This document shows, one piece after another, positions 44,830-53,815 of a DNA stretch of 64,000 bases. Origin of the DNA: Pseudomonadota bacterium (GTDB lineage Bacteria; Pseudomonadota; Gammaproteobacteria; Steroidobacterales; JBCBZW01); assembly GCA_039193195.1 (NCBI GenBank), contig JBCCWS010000019.1, forward strand, positions 1 to 64,000. The letters run 5' to 3'. Numbering within the stretch: the first letter of the stretch is position 1; each line of letters opens with the position of its first letter. Made by a program: the position numbers and the translations under genes. The notes under the pieces were generated by a model. The model searched no databases, was not told the origin of the DNA, and saw only the letters and a program-made list of their open reading frames with translations.

Positions 44830-47232
44830 GTGTACAGGTTTATTCGATCGACGGTGATCGTGCTCGGGCTGCTCGCTACGGCGACGGCAAGCAACGCGCA
44901 AATCGAAGAAGTGCTGGTGACCGCTCGCAGGACGACCGAGAACCAGCAGGACGTTCCGATCGCCGTCACGGCGGTGACCGGCGAGCAGATGCTGGCGACC
45001 GGCCGGACCAACTTCTCCGAAGTGGCTGACGTAGCACCTAACGTAAATATTGATAGTGTCTCGCCTATCAACGGCAGCTCGAACTCGCCGAACATCAACA
45101 TCCGCGGCATCGGCACGACCGATTTCTTGCTCACCATCGACCCGAGTGTCGGTGTCTACGTGGATGGCGTTTACGTTGCGCGCTCGGTCGGTGGACTGTT
45201 CGATCTGTTGGATCTAGAGCAGATCGAAGTCCTACGCGGCCCGCAGGGCACGCTGTTTGGGCGAAACACGATCGGCGGCGCGGTGCAGCTGGTGTCGCGC
45301 AAGCCCAACGATGAGTTTCGCGCCTCCGCCCAGCTCACCACCGGTGAAGCAGACCGTTTGGATCTGCGCGCTTCCGTCAGCGGACCGCTCGCGGAAGACT
45401 TGTACGGCGGGATCTCCGTCTCGCGCAAGCGGCGCGACGGCTACGGCATCTTCCGCGATTTCTTCGCCGACAACCCGGATCTCGTGGGGCTGGCCGACGC
45501 GATCGCGGGCATTACCGTGTTCGATGAGCGCACGGGTGCGCTGCTGAGTGGCAACACCACGGGCCTGGAGCCGGGCGCGCTCATCGCCAACGGCGATATC
45601 ATCGCGTTCCCAGACGCAGATGAGCAGCCGGGCAATGAGAATAACTACTCGGCCCGCGCGAATCTCGTGTGGGAACCGACGGATCGCCTGAGTTTCAGTT
45701 TTGTCGGCGACTTCTATTCGGCGGACGAGACCGCGCCCGCCCTGGTGTTGCTGGACACCTTCGCTGACGACTTGTCGCTGCCGACGCCGGGCGTGGCGAA
45801 CCCCGTCACGGGGAACGAGTTCGCTCCTAACCTCGTGGCCTTGCATCAGATCTTCGGCTTCGAAGCGCTCACCATTCCCTACGACGACGAGACCTTCGTC
45901 ATCGACGACCCCTACTCGACCTACGCCACCGGCCCCGGAGCCAACGAGTCGGACGTGTGGGGGCTGAGTCTCACGATGGACTACGCGCTCACGGATGTAT
46001 GGTCTTTCAAGTCCATCACGGCCTACCGGGAGCTGGATGCGCTGTTCGGGCAAGACCCTGATCACTCGCCTTTCGTGCTGGATGCACATACAAACGATTA
46101 CACCCACCAGCAGTTCAGCCAGGAGCTCCAGCTCACCGCCGACGCGGGTCGCTGGCGCGCGGTGCTCGGGGCCTATCTGTTCAATGAAGACGGCGAGGAT
46201 CGGGTGGTCGTGCCCTTGCTGCACGGACTGGCAGCGCTCGATCAAACCAACATCATCGACAACTCGGCCTGGGCCCTCTTCGCCCAGGCCACGTACGACA
46301 TCACCGAGCAGACGAGTGTGACCGGCGGCCTGCGCTACACGGACGAACAGAAGAACTACGATCAAACCCATCTCGACTGTGGCGTCGCCAATGCGCTGGC
46401 TATTCCTGAGGGATTCGTGGTCAATAGCTGCAATTCCCTCAGCACGGGGGTGGCTGACCTGGATTTCGGTAACACGACCTACACGCTGAACCTGGCGCAC
46501 CGGTTCAGTGACGCCTACATGGCCTACGCTTCCTACTCCACGGGCTTCAAGAGCGGCGGCTTCACCGGTCGCACGACGGCGTTCGTTCCAGATCAGACGC
46601 CGATTCCCTTCAACGAGGAAACCGCGTCCACCGTCGAGTTGGGTCTGAAGACGGACTTCGAGCGCGCGCGCTTGAACCTGGCGCTCTTCTCGACCGAGTT
46701 CGACGATCTGCAGGTAGTGGTGCAAACGGGCGTTGCGCCGATCACCACCAATGCGGCGTCGGCGCGGATTCGAGGGATCGAGCTGGACGGGCTGATCGCA
46801 CCGATCGACGCCTTGAACGTGTACCTATCGGCAGGCTTCCTCGATGCTGAGTACGACGAGCCGCCGCCGTTTCCGGTCGGCACAGAGCTGGCCAACGCGC
46901 CGGAGTTCTCCGGCAACCTGGGGTTCGATTGGACGTTTCCCATCGGCGGCGGCGCGGGCAGGCTCGTGCTGCGCAGCGATCTGACTTACCGCAGCAAGGT
47001 CTATAACAATGCGGAGAACACGCCGGAACTTGTGCAGAACGCCACTGCGTTTCTGAACGCCTCCTTGACCTGGCATCACCGCAATGAGCATCTGCAGGTG
47101 AGCTTCGGCGCGCGCAACCTCACCGATGAAACCGCGATCATCACCGGGTTCTTCCAACCTGGCGTCGGTTACACGGAGGCCGTGTTCAATCGGCCTGGCG
47201 AATGGTTCGCATCGCTGCAGTGGGATTGGTGA
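44830..47232 (+). CDS. TonB-dependent outer-membrane receptor
   Basis: An 800-residue receptor. GTG 44830 is chosen because AAGGAAGGGGGAG lies just before it and a signal peptide follows directly (FIRSTVIVLGLLATATASNAQ). The TonB-box region IEEVLVTARR leads to the plug domain: QDVPIAVTAVTGEQM, VYVDGVYVARSVGGLFDLLD, IEVLRGPQGTLFGRNTIGG. The barrel follows, with YASYSTGFKSGGFTGRT, and ends WFASLQWDW with a C-terminal aromatic residue. This subfamily is common in catabolic rather than siderophore loci, so the ligand may be a hydrophobic nutrient; that is inference. The SDR gene directly downstream (11 bases after the stop) may act on the imported compound. Confidence 0.95.
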   Translation: MYRFIRSTVIVLGLLATATASNAQIEEVLVTARRTTENQQDVPIAVTAVTGEQMLATGRTNFSEVADVAPNVNIDSVSPINGSSNSPNINIRGIGTTDFLLTIDPSVGVYVDGVYVARSVGGLFDLLDLEQIEVLRGPQGTLFGRNTIGGAVQLVSRKPNDEFRASAQLTTGEADRLDLRASVSGPLAEDLYGGISVSRKRRDGYGIFRDFFADNPDLVGLADAIAGITVFDERTGALLSGNTTGLEPGALIANGDIIAFPDADEQPGNENNYSARANLVWEPTDRLSFSFVGDFYSADETAPALVLLDTFADDLSLPTPGVANPVTGNEFAPNLVALHQIFGFEALTIPYDDETFVIDDPYSTYATGPGANESDVWGLSLTMDYALTDVWSFKSITAYRELDALFGQDPDHSPFVLDAHTNDYTHQQFSQELQLTADAGRWRAVLGAYLFNEDGEDRVVVPLLHGLAALDQTNIIDNSAWALFAQATYDITEQTSVTGGLRYTDEQKNYDQTHLDCGVANALAIPEGFVVNSCNSLSTGVADLDFGNTTYTLNLAHRFSDAYMAYASYSTGFKSGGFTGRTTAFVPDQTPIPFNEETASTVELGLKTDFERARLNLALFSTEFDDLQVVVQTGVAPITTNAASARIRGIELDGLIAPIDALNVYLSAGFLDAEYDEPPPFPVGTELANAPEFSGNLGFDWTFPIGGGAGRLVLRSDLTYRSKVYNNAENTPELVQNATAFLNASLTWHHRNEHLQVSFGARNLTDETAIITGFFQPGVGYTEAVFNRPGEWFASLQWDW

Positions 47233-47243
47233 GGCATTCGAGC

Positions 47244-47990
47244 ATGGGGAAACGCGTACTCGTCACGGGCGCCGGATCAGGCTTCGGCAAGGCGGCTAGC
47301 ATTGCGTTAGCCCAGCGCGGCCACCAGGTGATCGCGACCACGCAGACCGATGCGCAGGCGGAGCGGCTGACGTATGAGAAACCGCACCTGCAAGTGGAAC
47401 GACTGGACATCACGACCAACGATATCGCCAAGGTCGATCACTGGGGCATCGATGTGTTGATAAACAACGCGGGCATCGGCCGCAGCGGGCCGATGGCAGA
47501 GATTCCCCTGGAGCAGGCGCGCCAAGTGCTCGAGGTCAACGTACTCGGCTCCCTGGCGATTACGCAACGCGTGCTGCGCCAGATGATCCCGCGTGGTGCG
47601 GGCCGCATTCTGATCATGTCGTCGGTGGGCGGGCTGGTGACCGTGCCAACCTTCGGCGCTTACACGATGAGCAAACATGCGCTGGAGGCCTTCGGCAAGA
47701 CGCTGAGCGCCGAGCTGAGTGCTACAGGTGTGGATGTCGCTCTCATCCATCCGGGGCCCTACGCAACGGGGTTCAATGACCGCATGGCGGATTCCATGTG
47801 GGACTGGTTCGACGGAGAGGCACTGCAGCGGGGAGACACCGAGGCCTTCAAGGCGGTGGGAGAAGGTATCAAGTCGAACCAGATGGATCCGGCTGAGGTG
47901 GTGCAGCTGATCGTCGAATTGGTAGCCGCTGATGACGTAGCCCTGCAGAACCTGGTGCCCCCGGATGTGCTAGCGGCCTTCGGACAGTGA
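47244..47990 (+). CDS. Short-chain dehydrogenase/reductase
   Basis: A 248-residue Rossmann-fold oxidoreductase of the classical SDR family. The cofactor loop is TGAGSGFG (TGxxxGxG), followed by DVLINNAGIG (NNAG), the catalytic Ser in ILIMSSVGG, and YTMSK with Tyr and Lys four residues apart. After PG in IHPGPYATGF a flexible substrate lid (DSMWDWFDGE) follows. It lies 11 bases downstream of the TonB receptor with GAGG before ATG 47244, so the two are very likely co-transcribed. NAD or NADP use and the substrate cannot be told. Confidence 0.92.
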   Translation: MGKRVLVTGAGSGFGKAASIALAQRGHQVIATTQTDAQAERLTYEKPHLQVERLDITTNDIAKVDHWGIDVLINNAGIGRSGPMAEIPLEQARQVLEVNVLGSLAITQRVLRQMIPRGAGRILIMSSVGGLVTVPTFGAYTMSKHALEAFGKTLSAELSATGVDVALIHPGPYATGFNDRMADSMWDWFDGEALQRGDTEAFKAVGEGIKSNQMDPAEVVQLIVELVAADDVALQNLVPPDVLAAFGQ

Positions 47991-48411
47991 AGTGAAGCCA
48001 TCTGCTTCGCTGGTCGTAGAGGAGACTCCTCTCCTAAGTCCGGTTCTCCAACTTCCTCTGGTATCCATGAACGCGCGTGAGCGTAGGGTAGCGTTACGGC
48101 GACTTCACCCAAGAACTCACGCCGTTCATCATCTCGATGGTCGACGCGGCGGCCGCAGTAGATGACTCACGAATAATCCAGGCTAGCCGAGCTCGTGGAC
48201 CTGCTCGCGGGATAGCGAGCGCCCCCGGTAGTTGACTCGGGGGTCGAAGCACGCGTCGTGATGGGGATGGGCATTGACACATCCTTGCCCGCTCTTGCGC
48301 CATTAGAAGTAGCGACGGAGTGATCCGCCCGCGGAGCATCGGCACCCTCGGCGCAACTTGCGCCAAGGTCATCGGTGTAAATTGCGCTAGAAAACAACAG
48401 GAAGCAACAAC
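47991..48411. other. Intergenic region between SDR and PEP-CTERM genes
   Basis: About 420 bases with no credible gene. AGAGGAGACTCCTCT at about 48020 is a short inverted repeat after the SDR stop without a T-tract. A perfect palindrome at 48350-48364 is listed separately. The rest shows no recognisable element. Confidence 0.4.
48350..48364. promoter_or_regulatory. Perfect palindrome upstream of PEP-CTERM gene
   Basis: GGCGCAACTTGCGCC: a 7-1-7 perfect inverted repeat, 47 bases before ATG 48412. A further half site TTGCGC follows at about 48382-48387. It is suited to binding a dimeric regulator near the promoter of the PEP-CTERM gene; the regulator is unknown. Confidence 0.45.
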
Positions 48412-49152
48412 ATGAGTCTCAGTGAACGCCGTCGAAGCAAGATGCTTGGCGCCCTAGTCACGCTGGCGGCGGTCATGCCTGGCACGACAAACGCCGCGCT
48501 CATCACCTTCGACAACCTCACCGATTGGCAGAACGCCTTCGATCCATCCACCCAGTTCACGACGGACAACTTCAGCAACCCAACGTCGAACGCAGAAACA
48601 GTGGCGTTCGACTCAGGCGTGGTGAGTTCGGGGACGAATCTGACCAATCCCTTCCCCAACGACGACAGGCCGCCGATCCATAGAATCGTGGGCGCACCTG
48701 GTGGAACCTCGAACTTCTTCGCTGTCGATATCGATGCGGATAACGAACTCTCCGGTTTTGAGTTCGTGACATGGACCTTCCCGTCCGCTGTCAACGGCTT
48801 CGCCATGAACTGGGACATCACCAACTCGCCAAACACGCGGGTCACTATGACCCTCTCTTCGGGCGATACCTTCACCTTCGGAGACGACTTTGGTACCCGA
48901 GGAAATCCACCAACGACCTTTCTCGGCTTCTTTTCGGACACCGCCTTTCAGAGCATTAGCCTTTCAACAAACCTGGACCCCCAGAGCAGCGCCAGGGTCA
49001 GGACCAGCAACCTCCTCTTCGGTGCCATGCCGAACACCCAGATTCCAGAGCCGACGACGCTCGCACTGATGTGCAGCGCCCTACTCGGCGTCGGGGCTTG
49101 CCAGCGACGTAGGCGCATGCGTGGCGGAGACTCGCTGCGTAAACGCGGCTAG
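48412..49152 (+). CDS. PEP-CTERM sorting-domain secreted protein
   Basis: A 246-residue exported protein with a ribosome site AGGAAG eight bases before the ATG. A signal peptide (MLGALVTLAAVMPGTTNAA) is followed by a beta-rich domain (ALITFDNLTDWQNAF, GFEFVTWTFPSAVNGFAMNWD, TMTLSSGDTFTFGDDFG, TTFLGFFSDTAFQSISLST). Near the C-terminus IPEPTTLALMCSALLGVGA and then RRRR form the PEP motif, membrane helix and basic stop. These target the protein to exosortase for cleavage and surface attachment or release. A tail of about ten residues continues beyond the Arg cluster. No exosortase gene lies in the window. Confidence 0.85.
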   Translation: MSLSERRRSKMLGALVTLAAVMPGTTNAALITFDNLTDWQNAFDPSTQFTTDNFSNPTSNAETVAFDSGVVSSGTNLTNPFPNDDRPPIHRIVGAPGGTSNFFAVDIDADNELSGFEFVTWTFPSAVNGFAMNWDITNSPNTRVTMTLSSGDTFTFGDDFGTRGNPPTTFLGFFSDTAFQSISLSTNLDPQSSARVRTSNLLFGAMPNTQIPEPTTLALMCSALLGVGACQRRRRMRGGDSLRKRG

Positions 49153-49575
49153 GTAGCAGGACACGTTCGTAGCGCCGTGGTCGACACGGGAAGCTAACAC
49201 GCTGCAGGGAAGGACGAAGCACATCCTCCGCTGACCCTGCCGCGGTACGTCGACGCGGTCGGTCGCGCGAATGGCTGGCTGGTTCCATCAGATGGAAACC
49301 CGCGCCCCCAACAGGAGCTACCGCAGCGACCAGACCGTGCGTAGATCCGACGATCAATAACAGAGTACGAGCCCCCACCGCCCAGACCGCATAGCCGCGG
49401 CAGGCCCGGCGCGTTCCGGCAGACGTTGTTGTAGGCCTGAGTGTCGGCCGTGTCGAAGGCGCCGTCCTAGTGTACGTTGAGACTGGCGAGGTAACTGGAT
49501 TATCAACTAGGTCACCGAGCGCCTCTAGCACGGGATTGCCACCGAACACGGCGCCTCATCCATGTGCTTCTTCCC
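49153..49575. other. Intergenic region with possible coding remnant
   Basis: About 420 bases between convergent genes. The minus strand shows isolated protein-like text (FGGNPVLEALGDLVDNPVT near 49545-49490, then in another frame DGAFDTADTQAYNNVCRNA near 49460-49400) separated by an indel. It may be an eroded gene. No family is recognised and no terminator with a T-tract was found. Confidence 0.25.
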
Positions 49576-51879
49576 TCAGAAGCTGTATTCCGACATCACA
49601 TACCACTGGCGGCCGCGATTGAAGCTTCCTTCGATGAATCCCACTCCGGGCTGGCTAAACCCCGAGAAGAGATAGATCTCATCGGTTAAGTTCTGCACGC
49701 CCGCGGTGAAACGCCAGTGGTCGCTCGTGCGATACGTCGCCGCGAGATTCAACAGTCCGAAAGCCTCCTGCGCTAACAGGGGCGTGTTCTCCGCATCGTT
49801 GAAGTGATCGTCCTTCCACGTGTAGTCGGCACGCAGCGCAAGTTCGGCGCCGGAGTCGAACGGTACGCGATAGTCAGCGGAGACGTTGAAGGAGTGTGGC
49901 GGCGTATTCTGAAACTCGAAGGTCTCGTCAATCGTGGCGTTCGGATCGGTGATCTCCAGGTAGCGCGCATCGAGGTAGGAGTAGCCGAGCTGGAGGGTGA
50001 GTTGATCTGTCGGGGCTGCAAAGATCTCGATCTCGAGGCCATCGATTGCCGATTCGCCGGCGTTGACGGTGATCGGCGTGATCCCCTCCTGGTTGATAAG
50101 CTGCAGGTTCGTGTAGTCCGTCGCGAACAGCGCTGCGTTGATGCGCACCCGCGCGAAATCGAGCTTGACGCCAAGTTCGATCGTCTCTGCCTCCTCCGGT
50201 TCGAAGGGGCGTGCACTGTCCTGCACATCCACCGTGCGGCCGGTGAAGCCTCCTGACTTGAAGCCTTGGGAGAAGGAAGCGTAGGTGAACACGGCATCGT
50301 TCCAGCGGTAATCCACGCTGAACCTGGGTGAGAGATCGGTGAAGTCCACGGTCGTATCGTCGAGTAGCAGAACGACCGGAGCGGCGCCCTGCGTGCGATG
50401 GTTCGGCCGGTAGGTCTTCTCGTCCTCTGTGTAGCGAAGACCGGCGGTGGCACTGAACTTCTCCGTGAAGTCGAAGGTGGCCTGGGCGAAGGCGGCCCGG
50501 GAGGTGTTACTGACGTCGTTGATCTCATCCAGCCACAGGTTGATCACCGTGCCCGGCGTGCCGGTGAGTGACAGGTCCACTTCCAGCCCCAAGGGAACTT
50601 GTACGCGGTCGAGACCGTCCTCTTGAAAGTAGTAAAGCCCCACTAACCATTGCAGGCGATCGTTGATCCCAAGACCTGAGAGCTGTAGCTCCTGCGTGAG
50701 CTGCTCGTGCTGGTACCGATTGCGCGTGTGATCAAGAACGATAGGCGAGCTGTCGCCATCACGACCGAAATCCGAGTCGAGATCCCGGTAGGAGGTGATC
50801 GATTTGAAGTCGACGGGCCCGAAGGAGGTGTCGACGGTGAGCGACGCGCCGAACAGGTCGTAGTCCGACTGGGAGGGTGCGCTGCCGAAGGTGGTGTGCG
50901 GGTCTCCCGTGATCCATCGATCGTCGTACAGGAGGCTGTCCGAGGGCGGGAACACCCCGGGGGCCAGCTCGCCGAGGACGGCAGCGTTATGCGCATCAGC
51001 GAGGGCGATGCCAGTGCCGAAGGTGGGAGCGAAGCCGAGCAGCGTTGACGCGGGGGCAGTCTCCCGCGTGCGGGTGGCGTCCACAGCCAAGCGGGCTTGG
51101 ACCCTTTCGCCGTCGTAGAACAGCTTCAAACGCCCCGCTAGCGAGTTGATCTCGCCGAGGGGATCTAAGTTGCCGTAGAGTACGCCATCGTCGAACGCGT
51201 CCGGAGCCGATCCTGCCGGCACTTCTCGCGGGATGTAGTCGTCGGGAAAGGGCAAGCGCTCGCCGAAGCCATCTTGCTGGCGAAGCGCGACGGACAGCGA
51301 GCTGTACAGCCTATCGGCGAGAGGCACCTCCAGTTTGCCGCGAAGGTCCAGCCGATCGGCGGTACCACCGGTTACGGAGATGCGACCTGCTAGCTCATCG
51401 CCTGGGTCCTTGGAGACCACGCTTATCGCGCCGCCGATCGTGTTGCGCCCGAACAGGGTGCCCTGAGGTCCCTTCAACACTTCGATGCGTTCCACATCTA
51501 AGAGATCTACCAGGCCGCCCACCGATCGGGCGACGTAGACGTTATCAACATAAAGTCCAACGCCAGGATCGATCGTGAGCAAGAAGTCACTCACGCCGAT
51601 GCCGCGAATGAACGCCGTGATTGCGGCCGAGCTGCCGCTGATGGCTGCCGTGGGGTCGAGTTCGAGGCCCGGCGTCACCTGTGCGATGTCAGCGACGGTA
51701 GTAAAGCCTCGTTCTTCCAGGTCCTCGCCGGTGAATGCGGACACGGCGATCGGTACGTCCTGCAGGCTTTCCTCCACCTTGCGTGCGGTGACCACCACCT
51801 CTTCCAACGCTTGTCCCCATGCGTTGGACGCCATCGTCACTACAGCGATGCATGCAGCGCTTATCACAGTCCTCATCAT
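49576..51879 (-). CDS. TonB-dependent outer-membrane receptor, paralogous to the 44.8-kb receptor
   Basis: A 767-residue receptor. Tandem ATGs at 51879 and 51876 follow AAGGGGGG directly. A signal peptide (VISAACIAVVTMASNAWGQ) and TonB box (LEEVVVTARK) precede the plug: QDVPIAVSAFTGEDL, DFLLTIDPGVGLYVDNVYVA, IEVLKGPQGTLFGRNTIGG. The barrel contains YASFSQGFKSGGFTGRT and ends QWYVMSEYSF with a terminal Phe. The plug and several barrel strands are nearly the same as in the receptor at 44830-47232, so the two are duplicates. It is divergent from a broken AraC-type gene. The ligand is unknown. Confidence 0.95.
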   Translation of the reverse strand: MMRTVISAACIAVVTMASNAWGQALEEVVVTARKVEESLQDVPIAVSAFTGEDLEERGFTTVADIAQVTPGLELDPTAAISGSSAAITAFIRGIGVSDFLLTIDPGVGLYVDNVYVARSVGGLVDLLDVERIEVLKGPQGTLFGRNTIGGAISVVSKDPGDELAGRISVTGGTADRLDLRGKLEVPLADRLYSSLSVALRQQDGFGERLPFPDDYIPREVPAGSAPDAFDDGVLYGNLDPLGEINSLAGRLKLFYDGERVQARLAVDATRTRETAPASTLLGFAPTFGTGIALADAHNAAVLGELAPGVFPPSDSLLYDDRWITGDPHTTFGSAPSQSDYDLFGASLTVDTSFGPVDFKSITSYRDLDSDFGRDGDSSPIVLDHTRNRYQHEQLTQELQLSGLGINDRLQWLVGLYYFQEDGLDRVQVPLGLEVDLSLTGTPGTVINLWLDEINDVSNTSRAAFAQATFDFTEKFSATAGLRYTEDEKTYRPNHRTQGAAPVVLLLDDTTVDFTDLSPRFSVDYRWNDAVFTYASFSQGFKSGGFTGRTVDVQDSARPFEPEEAETIELGVKLDFARVRINAALFATDYTNLQLINQEGITPITVNAGESAIDGLEIEIFAAPTDQLTLQLGYSYLDARYLEITDPNATIDETFEFQNTPPHSFNVSADYRVPFDSGAELALRADYTWKDDHFNDAENTPLLAQEAFGLLNLAATYRTSDHWRFTAGVQNLTDEIYLFSGFSQPGVGFIEGSFNRGRQWYVMSEYSF

Positions 51880-52029
51880 CCCCCCTTGATTGCTGCTATG
51901 CAGCTTCCGTTCCCTCGCTTGGATCGATGATGCTGGGAGAGTTGGCGACCCTTGTCTTGCCTGAAACGGCAATATCCTTTGACTGATTCGGCACAATCAC
52001 AGACGCTTGGGGCTGACCACGTGAATCGC

Positions 52030-52054
52030 TGGCCGCGTGTGCTCAACGCGGCCA
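52030..52054. promoter_or_regulatory. Perfect 8-bp inverted repeat upstream of broken araC-like gene
   Basis: TGGCCGCG and CGCGGCCA pair perfectly around a 9-base centre, 18 bases before the GTG of the AraC-type pseudogene and in the divergent promoter region of the receptor gene. It could be an operator or an RNA hairpin. Confidence 0.4.
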
Positions 52055-52072
52055 AGGTGAGGGGTAGGCGAG

Positions 52073-53082
52073 GTGAGTGTTACACGAGTCGATACGAGCG
52101 AAGCGGCCCCGCGGGAGCAGCTCGAGTACTGGAACGAATCGATCTGCAAAGTCTTCATCGCCATGGAGAGCTCGCCCTACTCGCCGCGTGCACGTGACGA
52201 CCAGGCCCGCCTGCGTTACCGCGGCAGCCTGGAGACCCTGGACATGGGACCGATCCAGCTAACGCGTGTGGAGTGCGATTCATCACTAGTGCAGCACAAG
52301 CGCTACCACGTGGCGCAGGTCGATGAAGACGTCTGCCTCTTGCACATGCAACTTTCTGGCGAGAGCGTGAATCGGCAGCACGCCAATGCGGCGCATTTAT
52401 CGTCCGGAGAGTTCACCATCTGCGACAGTGCTCAGCCGTACAGCGTGGACTTTGAGCGCCCGATCGTGATGATGGTGGCCAAGATCCCGCACGCCCTATG
52501 CGATCCGCGCCTGTTGGGTAGCCCCCAGCTGTTCGGTACGCGCCAGGGGCACCAAGCGGGGGTGCCGCCGCTGCTGCAACACCATCTGGAAGGGGCTTGG
52601 CGTCACCGCCACCAGATCGTGACCGAGTCGCAGAAGCAGCATCTTGCTGACGCAACGCTGTCGATTCTCCACTGCACCCTAGAGCAAGCGGGCGCTCTGT
52701 AGCACCTTCGACGAAGCGATTTCTTGGGTCAGGCCGCCCACCAGTACGTGCGCACGCCGCGGACCCTCGCCTCAACGTATGTCAGCTGGCCGTGGCGTTG
52801 AACGTGAGCGAGCGCTCCTTGCGCTACGCGTTCGCGGATCTTAATACCACCTTCAGCACGCTGGTGGCCGAGGCGCGGGTGGCAAAGGCGAAGGCACTCT
52901 TGCGCGATGAATCGCAACGGGAGCAGCGGATTATCGAGATAGCATTGCGCTGCGGCTACCAAAGTGCATCTCACTTCGCTCGGCAGTTCCGCGAGCGCGT
53001 GGGCATGGCCCCCACGGCCTATAGGGAACACTACGCTTTGCGGCCCGTGGCAAAGATCCAGGAGTCGCCGCTCGCCCTGTAG
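52073..53082 (+). pseudogene. AraC-family regulator, sensor and HTH separated by frameshifts
   Basis: From GTG 52073 the sensor domain reads QLEYWNESICKVFIAMES, VCLLHMQLSGESVNR and LSSGEFTICDSAQPYSV. This is the same type as in the regulator at 43711. The frame ends at TAG 52702 after LEQAGAL. The linker continues as TFDEAISWVR and then QAAHQYVRT in two further frames. The HTH domain DPRLNVCQLAVALNVSERSL, EIALRCGYQSASHFARQFRE is read to 53082. Three small indels within about 60 bases (52698-52760) are needed. The full protein of about 335 residues cannot be made, so control of the divergent receptor gene is probably altered. Confidence 0.75.
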
Positions 53083-53108
53083 CGCGGACGGGTGCGGAGT
53101 GTCCCGCG

Positions 53109-53678
53109 TCAGTTGCCGATGGCGAGGTCTGCGGCCAGATCGGCGAGCTCGTCGCGGCTTAGGTGTCCCTTCGGCTGAAACCAGTTAGGGGTCCAGTTGA
53201 TCATGCCGAAGTACAGCATCGTTTCCGCGCGCGACCTGGGGCTCGGGCCCTTGGCCGCGGTGAGCGCCTGCTCGACGATGTCGACTAGTTCGCGCTGCTT
53301 AGCGGTCACTTGACGACGCTGATTGGCAGGCAAGTGATCACGCTCATAGAGCAGCACACGCTGACTGTTCCGCGCCCCGGCGTACGCCTTGAGCAGCAGG
53401 CGGGTTAGCTTGCGAAAGGCCTGTTTCGGGTCCGCGTCATCGAGCAGATGGTTGCGCGCGGACTGTAGCAAGTCGTCCATGTGCTCAAGCATCACCTTGT
53501 GCAGGATGTCCTCTTTGGAACCGTAGTAGTGGTAGATCGTTGCCTTGGACACGCCGCAGGTCTGTGCCAACTGGGCGATGGAGGTGTTGGCAAAGCCGTT
53601 GCGTGCGAATAGGGTCGCCGCACGATGCATGATGCGGTCGCGCTTGTCGTCGTAGTCCTGGGCCTGGGTTCTCGCCAT
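53109..53678 (-). CDS. TetR-family regulator, probable phenylacetate repressor (PaaR-like)
   Basis: A 189-residue regulator. The N-terminal HTH is KRDRIMHRAATLFARNGFANT, SIAQLAQTCGVSKATIYHYYG, SKEDILHKVM. The C-terminal ligand domain contains NSQRVLLYERDHLPANQRR and ends with FGMINWTPNWFQPKG, a stretch found in TetR regulators of phenylacetate and related acyl-CoA catabolism. ATG 53678 is preferred to a GTG three codons earlier. It is encoded downstream of paaK on the same strand (137-base gap). Two 14-bp ACCGA...CGGT sites at the paa promoters are its likely targets. An acyl-CoA such as phenylacetyl-CoA is the probable inducer, by family precedent. Confidence 0.85.
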   Translation of the reverse strand: MARTQAQDYDDKRDRIMHRAATLFARNGFANTSIAQLAQTCGVSKATIYHYYGSKEDILHKVMLEHMDDLLQSARNHLLDDADPKQAFRKLTRLLLKAYAGARNSQRVLLYERDHLPANQRRQVTAKQRELVDIVEQALTAAKGPSPRSRAETMLYFGMINWTPNWFQPKGHLSRDELADLAADLAIGN

Positions 53679-53815
53679 CGATGACACTCGTCGTGATTAA
53701 CGCGGATGTCCTTATCATCTCACGAGATCGCGTCGTCCAGGCGCTTTCGCGCGAGGACGCACCCCGCCTGCCGAGGCACCCTGGCGGTACGCGTGCGGAC
53801 TCGTGCAGAGCTTCC

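Noticed and set aside
45232-46725. 497-codon open frame antisense to the first TonB receptor
   Set aside because: Rich in Arg, Val, Gly and His with no domain; it mirrors the receptor gene, which has signal peptide, plug and barrel motifs.
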